From positions 193,501-257,500 of the forward strand of contig CAUEEP010000200.1 in assembly GCA_958450365.1 (NCBI GenBank): a DNA stretch of 64,000 nt. Direction: 5' to 3'. Every line of letters starts with the position of its first letter. The stretch's first letter is position 1. Position numbers and translations under genes: made by a program. The stretch is from Mesorhabditis belari. Taxonomy: Eukaryota; Nematoda; Chromadorea; Rhabditida; Rhabditidae. This document shows, piece by piece, positions 36,442 through 46,752 of this stretch. The notes beneath the pieces are model-generated. The model did not search any database, was not told the DNA's origin, and was given only the letters and a program-made list of their open reading frames with translations.

Positions 36442-36740
36442 TTTTGTTCAATTTTGCGTTTTGATGCTTTAGTAATGCTTTTATAGGAATATTTTTCAAA
36501 TCCATCTGCTTTTTTTTTCAAATCAGCCCACTCAAATCCGCGAAAATTTGCTAGCGTTCCACGAAACAAGAATTCACCTGTTCTTCTCACAAAATCAGCA
36601 AATTTTGGAGTGAAATGGCATTTGAATTTCCAGATTTCTGCTATTTTTGGGTTATGAATTGAAGTTTATTAATAAAACCCGTGAAATTGAAATAAACATT
36701 TGCATAAGAGTTTGTGGAAAATTAGAATGGAATGGACTGA
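36125..36740. repeat. Partial tandem duplication around a first exon
   Basis: 36125-36205 is repeated at 36278-36358 (about 80 bp, one or two changes). 36207-36258 is repeated at 36689-36740 (52 bp, GAAATAAACATTTGCATAAG...). The order shows a duplicated block in which the copy inside intron 1 has lost the exon itself. Confidence 0.85.
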
Positions 36741-36849
36741 AGTTTTGGGAATGGGAAACCAAGTAGCAGATAATCAAAGAAGAAAAGTCCCATGAAACGT
36801 TTCATCAAAACGGGAGATTCTCTGAAAATAAATCTATTTAAACATTTAT

Positions 36850-38162
36850 TTAAACAAACTTGAGCTCTTCCTCAATTGCTTTTCTTTTCTCATCACCAAC
36901 TGTGGAATGAAGGGATCGTCCTCCTTGTAATTGTTCTTTGATCTAAAGTTCTTTAGTTAAATTTCTTTGAGATATTATCACAAAATCGATTTCTTGTCCA
37001 TTAACACCAGCTTTTCCGAATAATTCTTCTAATTGTCTAGCAATTCCTTCAGTATCCGCACTGCTGTACTTCAGAATTTTGTAATTTGAGAGCTGACTGC
37101 TGAACTCGCATTGCCTGAATGAATTACACGAAAATCAGGAGCTCTCTCTCTTCTCTTTCTACCATAATTGTGGAAGAAAATGTAGATTGACATGTTCATC
37201 GATTGAATATCCACCATTTCCCATTTTGAAATCATCTCTTCGCACCGTTTCTCGCCCATTCTTCTCTAGCATTCCCAACAAACAATCCGCATTTACACAA
37301 TCACCACATCTCTTTAGATTGCTAAACTTTCAAAATCGTTTTCACGGCTTTCACGGCTTTCAAACGAACGTGCATTGATTGACTAATCCCGAGAGAAATC
37401 TTTCCATCGGTTCGCGGACAAGTGCGAAATTCTTCGATTCATCAAAAGGGATTTGCAAGAATTTTTCGACTTGCCGATGTTTAAAGAATTCATTTTTTTC
37501 CAATACAAGATCTAGAAAAGTTCTTTATGATTTTTGTTTGCTGAAATAATCTCTTTTTCATACCTATTATCATTCCATTGATTGCGAAAATTGCCAGCAG
37601 TTTTTATAAGAAATGGATTATGCAAATAGCACATGATAGCTGTGAGAAGAGTGGACATGTTCTTGTAGATTGTACAAGCAGTTAAACGGTGTCTTTTCGA
37701 TACCTGAATGAGGGAATTGATTTGAAAGTTGTTAGTAAATCTTTTGTCATTGAATAAACGAACCCGATATTGTGAAATCATTTGATAAAAAGGCGTTTGT
37801 AATGAGCATTGATCTCTTGATGGACATAACCATTCAAGGAAATTCATTGCTCTAAATATTGAATAGACTTTGTACCTTTGAATTTGAATGTTTGATAAAC
37901 CTTTGAATGTCTTCATCGGCCATTTCTGTCACCACAACCAATAACACAGTCAAATGCTTTTCATTCACCGAAAATCGTTCAAGAAACTTTTTCTAAAACT
38001 TTTTCTTTGCTTAACTTTAGAGAGAAAACTTACAAAGAATAATTTAGCCGTATCAGATGCTTTCACAATCTTTTCTTTATCATAATCCGGCCAAAAAATA
38101 ATCAAAAAGATGATTATCGTCGGCACAAAAGCATAAAAAAATGATCGATTTCGGAAAAACAT
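36850..38162 (-). CDS. Nematode carbohydrate sulfotransferase (Sulfotransfer_2 family)
   Basis: A type II membrane protein. It has a short cytoplasmic start (MFFRNRSF), a single membrane anchor (FVPTIIIFLIIFW) and a lumenal catalytic domain. The 5'-PAPS-binding neighbourhood is ACTIYKNMSTLLTAIMCYL, and the 3'-phosphate-binding motif is FALVREPMERFLSGL. C-terminal parts include CGDCVNAD, DEHVNLHFLPQLW and a final Glu/Lys-rich helix. These motifs match the large nematode family related to chondroitin/HNK-1 sulfotransferases, which move sulfate from PAPS to glycans in the Golgi. Introns are short and in phase (for example 37148-37115, joining LPQLW to QCEFSSQL). The glycan substrate cannot be inferred. 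Confidence 0.85.
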
Positions 38163-39356
38163 CTAGAAAGGTTTAAATCTAGAAAGGTTTCCTGAAAGCT
38201 GAAAAAAAGCTTGTTTGAATGTTTGAGTGCTAATCTTCTCGAGAATCTTTATGCAAAACGAGGCCAGAGATTAGATCTCAGCAAAAAAATAGAGCTAGAC
38301 TTTTCTGGATTCATCTAAAGGAATTAAAGAAGATTTCCATTTTATAATGTGACAAAATTTATGAAAAAAAAGTATGACAAAAGATTCCACGTCAAATCGT
38401 CCTCATATGTGAGTTATCCACAAAAACGAATAAAGGTTTTGTCTCTTTTCAAATCCGAAATCGATATTTTGATCAAATCGTTTGGATGCTTTTTGAAAAA
38501 TGAATATCATACAATTCATAAACCATTTTTTATTTGACAATGTTTTGTTACTTTACAATAACTCCAGGAAAATTTTGAGCGTTTGGTACGTTTGGTAGCT
38601 TGGTACGTTTTTATTGTGAACCAGCTGAAAAATCTGGATGTTTTTCTGGCTGGATAAAGCCTTACAGGTGGACGGACAAACAGACACTGCTTTTATATAT
38701 GTTGTGTCCGATTTAGATTGAACTTATCGCGGACGTCCGATTTAGATTACAGTCTATATCGGACGTCCGATTTAGATTCAATCTAAATCGGACGGAAATC
38801 AAAATCGGACACAACATATATATTAGATTTCTTTAAACACTAAACCATTCAATTCACTTTCAGTTCTATTAAAACATTTTCCAGTTTTCACAATCTGTGA
38901 CTCATCACTTTCTTTCATATCATTCATAATCTATGGTTTAACTCGAATCACAAAAAAAAGACCGATGGCGCCAAAGGTTTTCATGGGCATTTCTGTATAG
39001 AGAAATGGTAAAATGGTAAAATGGAAAAGAAAAAGGAAAAAGATATCGATGAATAAGCTCTTCTCTTATTCTTTATTCTTCCGGAAAGGTGGAGTGAAAG
39101 ATGGAAAAAGAGGCAGAATCGCTTCTCTCGTGTCATTTCGTTTTTCACTCAATCAAGTCTTGTCTTGTTAGATCTTTATGCAATCATGATTTCTTAAAGT
39201 TTCAGTTTTACATTAAAGTGTACCCGGATTAGTATCGTTGATTTAAAATGACTGAATACTTCAAATTCTGTCACTATTGTCGGGTAGAAAACTGGGACTT
39301 TACAATTACAGTAACTCTAAAAGCTCGTTCACAAATTTTAGCTTCATTGATTGACG
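38163..39356. other. Intergenic region with a short fold-back
   Basis: No gene is supported. It contains the palindromic cluster at 38695-38822 and AT-rich DNA. It must hold the divergent promoters of the sulfotransferase and the PMP3 gene. Confidence 0.45.
38695..38822. repeat. Nested palindromes built from GGACGTCCGATTTAGATT
   Basis: The outer arms ATATATGTTGTGTCCGATT and AATCGGACACAACATATATA enclose repeated GGACGTCCGATTTAGATT units in both orientations. An upstream GGACGGACAAACAGACACTG word also occurs in similar form near 4261-4280, so this is a dispersed small repeat family. Confidence 0.8.
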
Positions 39357-39596
39357 ATGACTGAATTTTGGCAATGTTTCTGTTTGATCTTCTCACCGGT
39401 TAGTTTAAAAGAACTAATCAAACAACAAACACTTTTTCAGCCAATCACTGTCGCTTTAGCAACAGGCGACGGGAAAAAAATGTACATCTGTATGCTTCTC
39501 ACAATGATTTGTTATATTCCCGGGCTCCTATATGCTATGCAGGTTTGGTTCTCGTTTTACAAATTCAAAAAGTACAAGGATCGAATGGTCCAGTGA
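39357..39596 (+). CDS. PMP3/UPF0057 small hydrophobic membrane protein
   Basis: Exon 1 (39357-39399, MTEFWQCFCLIFSP) joins exon 2 at 39442. The product of about 65 residues has two membrane helices separated by a short loop (ITVALATGDGKKMYICMLLT, YIPGLLYAMQVW). The P...G.G....I..LLT...YIPG.....W pattern is the PMP3 family signature. Members are plasma-membrane proteolipids linked to membrane potential and salt or cold stress in yeast and plants; the role in nematodes is unclear. The 42-nt intron keeps the frame and has no stop, so retention would add 14 residues. Confidence 0.78.
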   Translation: MTEFWQCFCLIFSPVSLKELIKQQTLFQPITVALATGDGKKMYICMLLTMICYIPGLLYAMQVWFSFYKFKKYKDRMVQ

Positions 39597-39764
39597 TCAA
39601 ATCACTCCTGTGAACCACCATCGCGCCACTTGACTCACTGAAGAATTTCTCGCGCGGAGTATTTAAATAGGAACAAGAGAAAACAAAAAGATATTCAGTT
39701 GGTTCACTGAATATCTAACACAGCGAAATCTAACATAAATCGGAACGCGAAAGGCGCAGAATCA

Positions 39765-40014
39765 GGGGTGGGCTAGTTTCCGCAACAGAGTCATTTGCGC
39801 AACTGGGTCGTTTGCGCAACTCACCATAACTTTCTTCTAAGTGGGCTAATCTTTATGATTTTGATTTCATTTTGTTGCACTTATTGAGATCTACAAAAGG
39901 AGACCAAAATCATAAAGATTACACTTAGAAGAAAGTTATGGTGAGTTGCGCAAACGACCCAGTTGCGCAAATGACCCTGTTGCGCAAAAAAAGTTGCGGA
40001 AACTAGCCTACCCC
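39765..40014. mobile_element. 250-bp palindromic MITE with 8-bp duplication
   Basis: Inverted arms: GGGGTGGGCTAGTTTCCGCA at the left end and its near complement at the right. TTGCGCAACTG repeats and CACCATAACTTTCTTCTAAG follow in both arms. Flanks are CAGAATCA (39757-39764) and CAGAATCG (40015-40022), an 8-bp duplication with one change, consistent with a hAT-type insertion. No coding. Confidence 0.85.
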
Positions 40015-40686
40015 CAGAATCGGAACTAACAGAACATTTGACTCAAAATCTTCTCCTTTTAGTATACAAATGAGGGACGAGATCATCACAATCATCACGC
40101 TCATTAAAATCGATCAATTTACTCTGAACTCAATGATCGATCTCCAAAACAACCTTTTCCCTTTTCCCAATTCTCTTTATCGCTCAAAAATATTGACAGA
40201 AAACAGAGAGATCTCCCAGGATAATTGCTTATTTTTCCTTATTTTTCCGTTTTTTTATCAGTCAAATGTCACTTCTTTACTCAATTTTACTTTTATTTTT
40301 GTTTTTTATGCAAATAGGTTTGTGATTTGTACGTTTTTATCAAAAATTATTTAATCAAATAGGCGTGTTTGCATTTTCGAAATCTCTTGATGAATCAAGT
40401 GTCTATGGATCACGATTTTTACCCGAGAGTCGACGACTTTTTAACGACATCTTTCCGCCACTTGAATAAATTCGAACAATAAATATAAAGTTAAAGATAT
40501 TGTTACAAAGTATCCAAAAGTTACAGATATCAGTTATCAATTCAAAAACAAACTTTTTATTCACGTAACCTGATCACTCAACCAGAACGGGGAAGGAATT
40601 TCTCTCCCCAGGAAATCATTTTCAATTTCATTTGATGGCACGTTCAAGTTCAGTTTCAGTTCAGTTTTAGTTTCATTTCCTCTAAA
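40015..40686. other. Intergenic, no gene seen
   Basis: AT-rich spacer upstream of the protease gene. The open frame 40070-40354 has no family features. Confidence 0.4.
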
Positions 40687-42887
40687 ATGACTAACATTTT
40701 ACAGTTTACCTTGTTGCTTTCTTTGATATTTATTGTGTATGGTGGTAGATATGGAGGTGGATGGGGTGGTGGTGGAGGTGGAGGGATTGGTGGGTGGAAT
40801 GGTGGAGGTGAGGGTGGAGGGATGAGTGCGTGGAATGGTGGAGGTGGAGGTGGAGGGATGGGTGGAATGAGTGGATGGAATGGTGGAGCACCGAGTCGAC
40901 CCTTTGGACACTTTGGAAGACATCGACATCGACATTGGCATCGTGGGTGGAGAAGACACCATTTCCGAAATCCTTTTCGAGCTCGATGGGGAAGAGGGAG
41001 ACACGGAAGGCATCGGTCAGATCTTTGAATCCTTGGAAAACCATAAAAATGTCAGACATTGGCGAATGATGTCACGATCTGGACATCGATTCTTCTTCCG
41101 TCATGGAATGGATGCTGGAGAATTGGCTGATCTACAAAATTTACCCGATGATGTCCGGCAAAGACTTGGCGATAATGAGCAAGAATTTGTGAACTATGGA
41201 ACAAGGTAAAGAAAACGGGAAATTTGGAGTGAAGAGAATTTAGATTCAAACGTCGTTTCAATTTGGGAGCAATGGAAGATATTGCCGGGAATTTCAACGA
41301 TAACTATGCTACTCTTCAAGAATTGAAATCAAGACCGAATAGGAGAAGATTTCGATTTGGAATGCATCCATTTATGCATTTATCAAGGGATCAATTCAAA
41401 CGGGTAAACGAAAAAAGAACAATGAACTTTTCAGTTATAGATTTATTTAGATTTTACTACCAATTCCTGATGAAACTTTATCTCCAAGTGTGATCGTTGA
41501 TGAGGGTGATGGAACAGAAAATGGAGGAGAAGAAGGGACAACTCATGCTCCAAGTGAAAGCGATTATCAAGCGGATATCGAATACAATGATCAAGATTCG
41601 GTAGGTTGAAATAAAAACATGTTAGAGTTAAAAATAGACAACTGAAACGACTCCTGAAGAGACGACAACAGAGGAAACATCCACAGATTATGGAGGAGAA
41701 GAAGAACAAGGAAAAGAAGAACAAGAAAAAGAAGAACAAGAAGAACAAGAGGAATTACCGACAAGTTTTGATTGGAGAGACCAAGTGACAGTCTCCACTC
41801 CGAAACACCAATGGGATTGTGGAAGTTGCTGGACTTTTGCGTGGGTAGTTCATAGTCAAATATCTCGATTTACTCCAATCGTCACTTGTTCGACAATGTA
41901 CTGTTTGACAATAAAGCTCAATCTTCAGATCAGCAGGAGTTCTCGAGATTCAACACGCTCGTCAAAACAACGACGATCAATTGGATCTCGCAGAAATGGT
42001 TGGTTTTCTTGAGAGAAAAGATATTCATTTCTAACAGGATCATACTTGTGTTTACAATGGAACAATTTGTGATGGTGGATTTCCAAAAGATGCATTCAAA
42101 TACTTCATGGAGAATCCGGGGATTGGATTGGAAAGTGATGATCCGTACGATACGGATAAAGAGATGCTTTGTCGAGAGGTTAGTTTATTTCAAAACTTGA
42201 TAAAGATAAAGTTTCCATAACCATAATCATTTCCATAATCATTTCCATTCATTTTCATAATCATTTCCATTCATTTCCATAATCATTTCCAGATTTCTCC
42301 AGCTGTTCGTGTTCGTGAAGTCATCGATTTATTACCATTTGATATGGAAAAGACAAAAAGAGCTCTCATCAAAAATGGTCCATTTGCTGTGGGTTAGTGG
42401 GAAAAGATTGCTGTAACAAGAACAAGAACAAGAACAAGAACAAGAACAAGAACAAGAACAGCTTTCAGGAATTTATGTAAATGATGATTTTCAATATTAC
42501 AAGGAAGGAATCTTTGACAAAACGTGTGAAGGATTGGAGAAATTGGGAGGACATGCCATTGTGGTTGTTGGATATGGTGAGAAGATCACATTTTGAAACT
42601 TAAAACTGGTCAAAATGTAATACCTACCAGATAAATTACCATAATCCTTTATAAAACTTGATTAAATATATTAAATGGTAAACAGGTGTCGAAGATGATG
42701 TTCCATATTGGATTGCGAAGAATTCATGGGGTGATGATTGGGGAGAAGGTGGCTATATCAAGGTGAGTTTTAAAAAAAGATTCAAAAAGCAATGCAATAG
42801 TTTTAAAAGTCCCAATATTAGTTCAAAGCCGGCGAGAATCTCTGCCGAATCGAGTCATGGTTTCAAACACAAGCGATAATTGAATAA
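40687..42887 (+). CDS. Secreted papain-family (C1A) cysteine protease with Gly-rich N-terminal extension
   Basis: Signal peptide ([20 protein letters not shown]), then about 50 residues of [19 protein letters not shown] repeats, then a His/Arg-rich stretch (about 40885-41010). A 40-nt intron (41011-41050) joins this in frame to [18 protein letters not shown] pro-like region and a Glu/Gln-rich acidic linker (about 41690-41755) follow, then a C1A peptidase domain. The domain has oxyanion Gln and nucleophile Cys in [12 protein letters not shown] (41809-41845), the catalytic His in [11 protein letters not shown] (about 42550-42578) and the Asn in [18 protein letters not shown] (about 42710-42763). 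All three catalytic residues are present, so it should be active. It ends at 42885-42887. Cathepsin-like enzymes work in lysosomes, gut or cuticle. The Gly-rich start suggests matrix or cuticle association, which is inference. Confidence 0.82.
42412..42463. repeat. (AACAAG)n microsatellite in a protease intron
   Basis: About eight copies of AACAAG between the GTTAGT donor and the CTTTCAG acceptor. Confidence 0.9.
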
Positions 42888-43568
42888 AAGGATCTGTTTA
42901 AAAGTTGAAGTTTTAAAAGGATCATTGAATAAAGGTCACAGGAAAGTCTGAATTCGTTAGGTAAACATTTGCACAACATTTAAACATTTAAACAACAAAC
43001 AGCATCGAGTACAAAGTTTGACTGAATATCGTGAAATTTCTTCTGAAAATTCTGTGTTTTCTCTCAAAAATTTGTTGTCAAATCGAACGTTTCTCGTAAA
43101 TCATTCATTCCTACATCAAAAAAATCAATGATAAACTCTTTAAAGTCTACAAAATGAGCACTGAAATGAGGTCTATTTGTGGTGACGGTAGGAGAATGGG
43201 TTTAAAACAATCTAACAAGTGAATCTAACCGGTAAGACTAGGTAATCAAGTGTAAAATGAATAAAAATCACCGAAACTCAATGAAAAGCAATGAAAATCA
43301 CCGAAAGATCAATGAAAATCAATGAAAATCAATGAAAATCAATAAAAATTTCAAAGAAAATGAATTTCTGTATAGATAAATATTTGAAAATAATGGTCAT
43401 TGATGTAAACGGAATGCCTTTTTCTTTATTTTCCATATTGCTTTCTCGTTATCCAGTCGTTGTTGTGTTACAGCTGAAGAATATCTTCGCAAATGTGTTT
43501 AAAAGTAATGATTTTGATGTAATGACAATGAATAATCAAATCATTGAATCGATTTCTTCAAACTGAAC
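42888..43568. other. Convergent intergenic region with a 10-bp-type tandem
   Basis: Between the protease and the minus-strand ShKT gene. 43259-43350 is made of AATGAAAATC/ACCGAAA-type repeats. The open frame 43360-43566 lacks family features. Confidence 0.45.
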
Positions 43569-44050
43569 TTACAATCCACAAGTTTTTCGGCATCTCGTTC
43601 GCATAATTGTTAGATAACCACTATTTGTACAAAGGCCTGCCTGAAATTCGTGATTGAAACATTTAACACGTTGACGACAATAGAGTTTTTGCAAAAACAA
43701 TCGCATGGGACAACGTTGTTTTTTTTCGACAAAAAATGTCACCTGACATCAGGTGACAATGTCGTCAACGTGTTAAACAATATGATTTTCATTTTCAAAC
43801 ATAATACTAAAGATTACTAAAGTATTTTTGGCTAAAGATACTAAAGTATTTATGACTCAAAGATTCTTTTGTTATAATCTTTAGTATTATACAGGTTTTT
43901 TTTTGTTGAGAGTCGATTCTATCGATTCCATCGATTTACCTTAGAACAACAATCAAATCCCGTATCAACACATGTCGTATTGGTGCTATTTTGAGCATAA
44001 ATCATCAAGAAGATCGTCGAGATGATCAACAAAATAAAGGAAACTTTCAT
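43569..44050 (-). CDS. Small secreted ShKT-domain peptide
   Basis: Two exons (44050-43940 and 43640-43569) in phase 0 encode 60 residues. A signal peptide (MKVSFILLIISTIFLMIYA) is followed by one six-cysteine ShKT module: CVDTGFDCC before the intron and GLCTNSGYLTIMRTRC with a final RKTCG after it. ShKT domains are very common in nematode secreted proteins, usually as structural or protease-linked modules; the name comes from a sea anemone K+-channel toxin, and no toxin role is implied here. Expression and target are unknown. The 299-bp intron contains a small TTAA-bounded palindromic element. Confidence 0.75.
43663..43776. mobile_element. 114-bp TTAA-bounded palindromic element
   Basis: The ends TTAACACGTTGACGACA and TGTCGTCAACGTGTTAA are perfect inverted repeats of 17 bp that begin and end in TTAA, with an internal CACCTGACATCAGGTG palindrome. 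TTAA ends are what a piggyBac-type target site would give, but the TTAA may simply be part of the palindrome. Confidence 0.75.
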
Positions 44051-44607
44051 TCTTGGAATGATCAGTAGAAACTGAATATCCTTTTTGAAAGATCTCATTT
44101 ATATAAATGATTCAGAATGATTTTATTGATACAGCTTGTTTGTTGAGGGTCGATTCCCTGCATTGAACCCTACCTATTCCTTTCCATTTCCACTTTATTT
44201 CTCTTATTTACTCTTCAATCATCAACTACATCATGACGTTTAAAATCCAGATTTGGAAGTTGAAAAAAGTGATGTGCGATGGGAAAAAAAGAAAGTTGCT
44301 CGCATGATTTGCAAAGAGATTTGAAAGAAAATGAAAGTCAATGACTAGCAATCTCTTTCAATTAAAATTTTCGGTAGAATAATAAGTAAATAACAAGCTG
44401 TGAACAATAAAAACATCCTTTTCTCTCTTTTTCTCACAGCTCTAATCTTTCTTTCATCAATTTTTTCAGAACAAAATAAACAAGAAACGTTTGGTCAAAA
44501 AAGGAGTGAATGTTCTAAACACTGAGTGGTTTTTGATTTCGCCCAAACTCTTATTGCAATTTTTTTACGACGTTTAATCATTGTTTGATGTGTTTTTTGA
44601 TTTTAGA
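44051..44607. other. Divergent promoter region between ShKT and TIL genes
   Basis: About 560 bp with no gene; AT-rich. TTTTAG precedes the TIL start codon, so a trans-splice or outron acceptor is plausible. Confidence 0.4.
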
Positions 44608-45133
44608 ATGAGATTCTCTCTGCTCATTATCTTTTCAATGACTACTCTTGTTTTTTGTGGAGACAAAGTTGAGGAGATAAACGACAATTCCAATTGGCCA
44701 CCGAAACTTGATAGAAATGGTCAGTTCTAGAAGATGATTTCCCCGTAAACTGACAAATTTGAGTGATAACTTTTCCCAATGATCTTTAGCTCCCTGTCCT
44801 CATCCAAATATGGAACGTCGTGATGGTGGAAGTGCAAGTTGTGATGAGAATTGTGAAGATGTGATCGCTGAACGAGAAGGAAAAGAAAAACCAATTCGAG
44901 TAGGGAAATATGCAGTGAATCTAACCTCTAAGCTAGTTATCTAGTCATAACTATCAATGAAGTGATTGATTGATTCCACGCTTCCATATTGATTCCACGC
45001 TTTCCATATTGATTCCACAAATCTCATTTAGCCTTGTATTTTGATCTACATCTACAATGAATGTCACTGCAAGCCGGGATTCGCGCGAAAAGCCGTTGAT
45101 AACGCTGAATGTGTGGCGAAAAAAGATTGTTGA
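44608..45133 (+). CDS. TIL-domain (trypsin inhibitor-like) secreted protein 1
   Basis: Three exons keep phase. A signal peptide (MRFSLLIIFSMTTLVFCG) precedes a TIL-like cysteine-rich module: APCPHPNMERRDGG, CDENCED, PCILIYIYNECHCKPGFAR and a final CVAKKDC, ten cysteines in the usual order. TIL domains act as small canonical serine protease inhibitors (Ascaris type) or as structural modules. The exon layout (signal peptide / first half / second half) is the same as in the next two genes, so they are tandem duplicates. Confidence 0.78.
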
Positions 45134-45393
45134 ATGTGATTTGATGTGATAAATCAAATTTAGCAACTGATATATCCAAAAAATGTTCTCCAAGCTCACA
45201 AAATCGCCGTGTTTGATCATGATGAGTCATTGAAAGAATTGCGTGAATGATTTCTCAAATAAGATCTTCTTGTTCCACTTTGTCAGTTCAGCAAATGAAA
45301 ATGATCAATATTAGAGAAAATTTGGGGATAAACAGGAAGAAAAATGGGTTTATAAACAGAAAAGCTCAATGTTTAGCAATTCGTTTTACAATA
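45134..45393. other. Spacer between TIL genes
   Basis: About 260 bp, no additional gene. Confidence 0.35.
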
Positions 45394-46026
45394 ATGAACA
45401 CAATTCTTTTCATTTTTAGTTTTATTCTTGTTTCTTATTCATTTCCATTTGATTTGGATAGAAATGGTGAGTGATTGGAGATGCTCAAACAGAAATATTA
45501 GTTTATTTTAGTTTATTTTAGTTTAGCTTAGTCTATTTTAGTTTAGTTTATTTTAGTTTATTTTATTTTAGTTTATTTTAGTTTAGTTTAGTTTATTTTA
45601 GTTTCATCCAAAAGATTTTGATAGAAATGATGAGTGATTGAAGATGGTGAAACAGAACTATTAGTTTAATTTAGTTTATTTTAGTTTAGTTTAGTTTATT
45701 TTACTTTAGTTTAGTTTCATCCAAAAGTCACTCTAAATTCTAATTGTTTTATTTCAGCTCCATGTCCTCTTGCAAATCAACATCGACGTGATGGTGGATT
45801 GGATGTTTGTGAGACAAATTGTGAAGATATTCGATTAGAAAGAATTGGAAAAGAGGACATTAGGGTTAGATATTCGAATGATATCTTTATGATTTGATCG
45901 CTGTACTTCAATGAATCTTTTCAGCCTTGTCCCCTCGTCGGAGTCATAAATGGATGTTTCTGTAAAGATGGATATGTGATGAAATCTCTTCAGGATAACA
46001 CTTGTGTACTTAAAGAACAATGTTAA
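45394..46026 (+). CDS. TIL-domain (trypsin inhibitor-like) secreted protein 2
   Basis: Signal peptide (MNTILFIFSFILVSYSFP), then the same module as its upstream neighbour: APCPLANQHRRDGG, CETNCEDIR, PCPLVGVINGCFCKDGY and the end CVLKEQC. Three exons with conserved phases. The first intron is stretched by a TTTTAGTTTAG microsatellite. AATAAA overlaps the stop region (46024-46029). Likely secreted with the neighbouring protease inhibitor; the protease target is unknown. Confidence 0.8.
45500..45718. repeat. TTTTAGTTTA-type microsatellite in a TIL intron
   Basis: Irregular tandem TTTAGTTTATTTTAG units occupy much of the first intron of TIL gene 2, in two blocks (about 45500-45605 and 45662-45718). 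Confidence 0.9.
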
Positions 46027-46200
46027 TAAAGCTTTTGATTGATTTTTAAACGTCAAATGTTTATCTGAGCCTCAATCGGCCGTTCTTTTTGCAGAAACTT
46101 CTCATTTTTTCGATCAAATTTCATTCAATGTTTAGATTTAGGATAAAAGAGAAAGAGAAAATTTGATTGTGAAAAGATTAGAATAGAAAACTTTTCATTA

Positions 46201-46752
46201 TGAAAGGCATTTTCATTGCTTTATTCATGACTTTCATTTTCTTTGTACATTGTGATGAAGAATCTCAATTGGAATTGAAACAATTGAATTGAAACAATTA
46301 GATTGAAATCAATTGGAATTGAAGTCAATTGGAATTGAAACAATTGGATTGAAATCAAATGGAATTGAAATCAATTGGAATTGAAACCAGCAGGACCTGA
46401 TAGAAGTCCTGAGTTAATTCAAGCTTTCTACTATTCGATTATAATTAACTGTGAACTTCTTTACCCTTTGTTATTACTTCATATTAAAATCTTCCATTTC
46501 AACTATTATACAATCCCTTTATTTCAGTTCAATGTCCCTTTCCAAATCAAGGTGATGGAGAGCAATGTGTGACACAAATTGTGATGATTCTCGATGGAAA
46601 AAAAGAGGGAAAAGAGCCAAAGTAAGAGAGATTTAAAGTCCAAAAATGGTTATATTCTTGAATAGATTTGTCCGGATGTTGCAGTGATCAATGAATGTTT
46701 TTGTGATGAAGGATTTGTGAGAGCAAATGCACAAAATGAAAGCTGTGTTTGA
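46201..46752 (+). pseudogene. Degenerate third TIL-domain gene
   Basis: It starts with a good signal peptide (MKGIFIALFMTFIFFVHC), but that frame reaches a stop within a minisatellite. The middle part keeps CPFPNQGDGEQC, but the next conserved block (CDTNCDD) is in another frame. The last part (CPDVAVINECFCDEGFV) ends in a stop directly after CV, where both neighbours carry four residues and a final Cys; codons after the stop read KRNC, as if the old end is still there. Two or three independent lesions make a dead copy more likely than one sequencing error. Confidence 0.7.
46254..46395. repeat. GGAATTGAAATCAATT minisatellite
   Basis: About eight imperfect copies of a 16-18 bp AATTGGAATTGAAA/CAATT unit run through the first exon/intron of the broken TIL gene. 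Confidence 0.9.

Noticed and set aside
40070..40354. 94-codon open frame between PMP3 and the protease
   Set aside because: No splice, signal or family features; hydrophobic end comes from T-rich DNA.
41500..41760. Minus-strand Phe/Leu-rich frame
   Set aside because: Antisense of the protease's Glu-rich linker.
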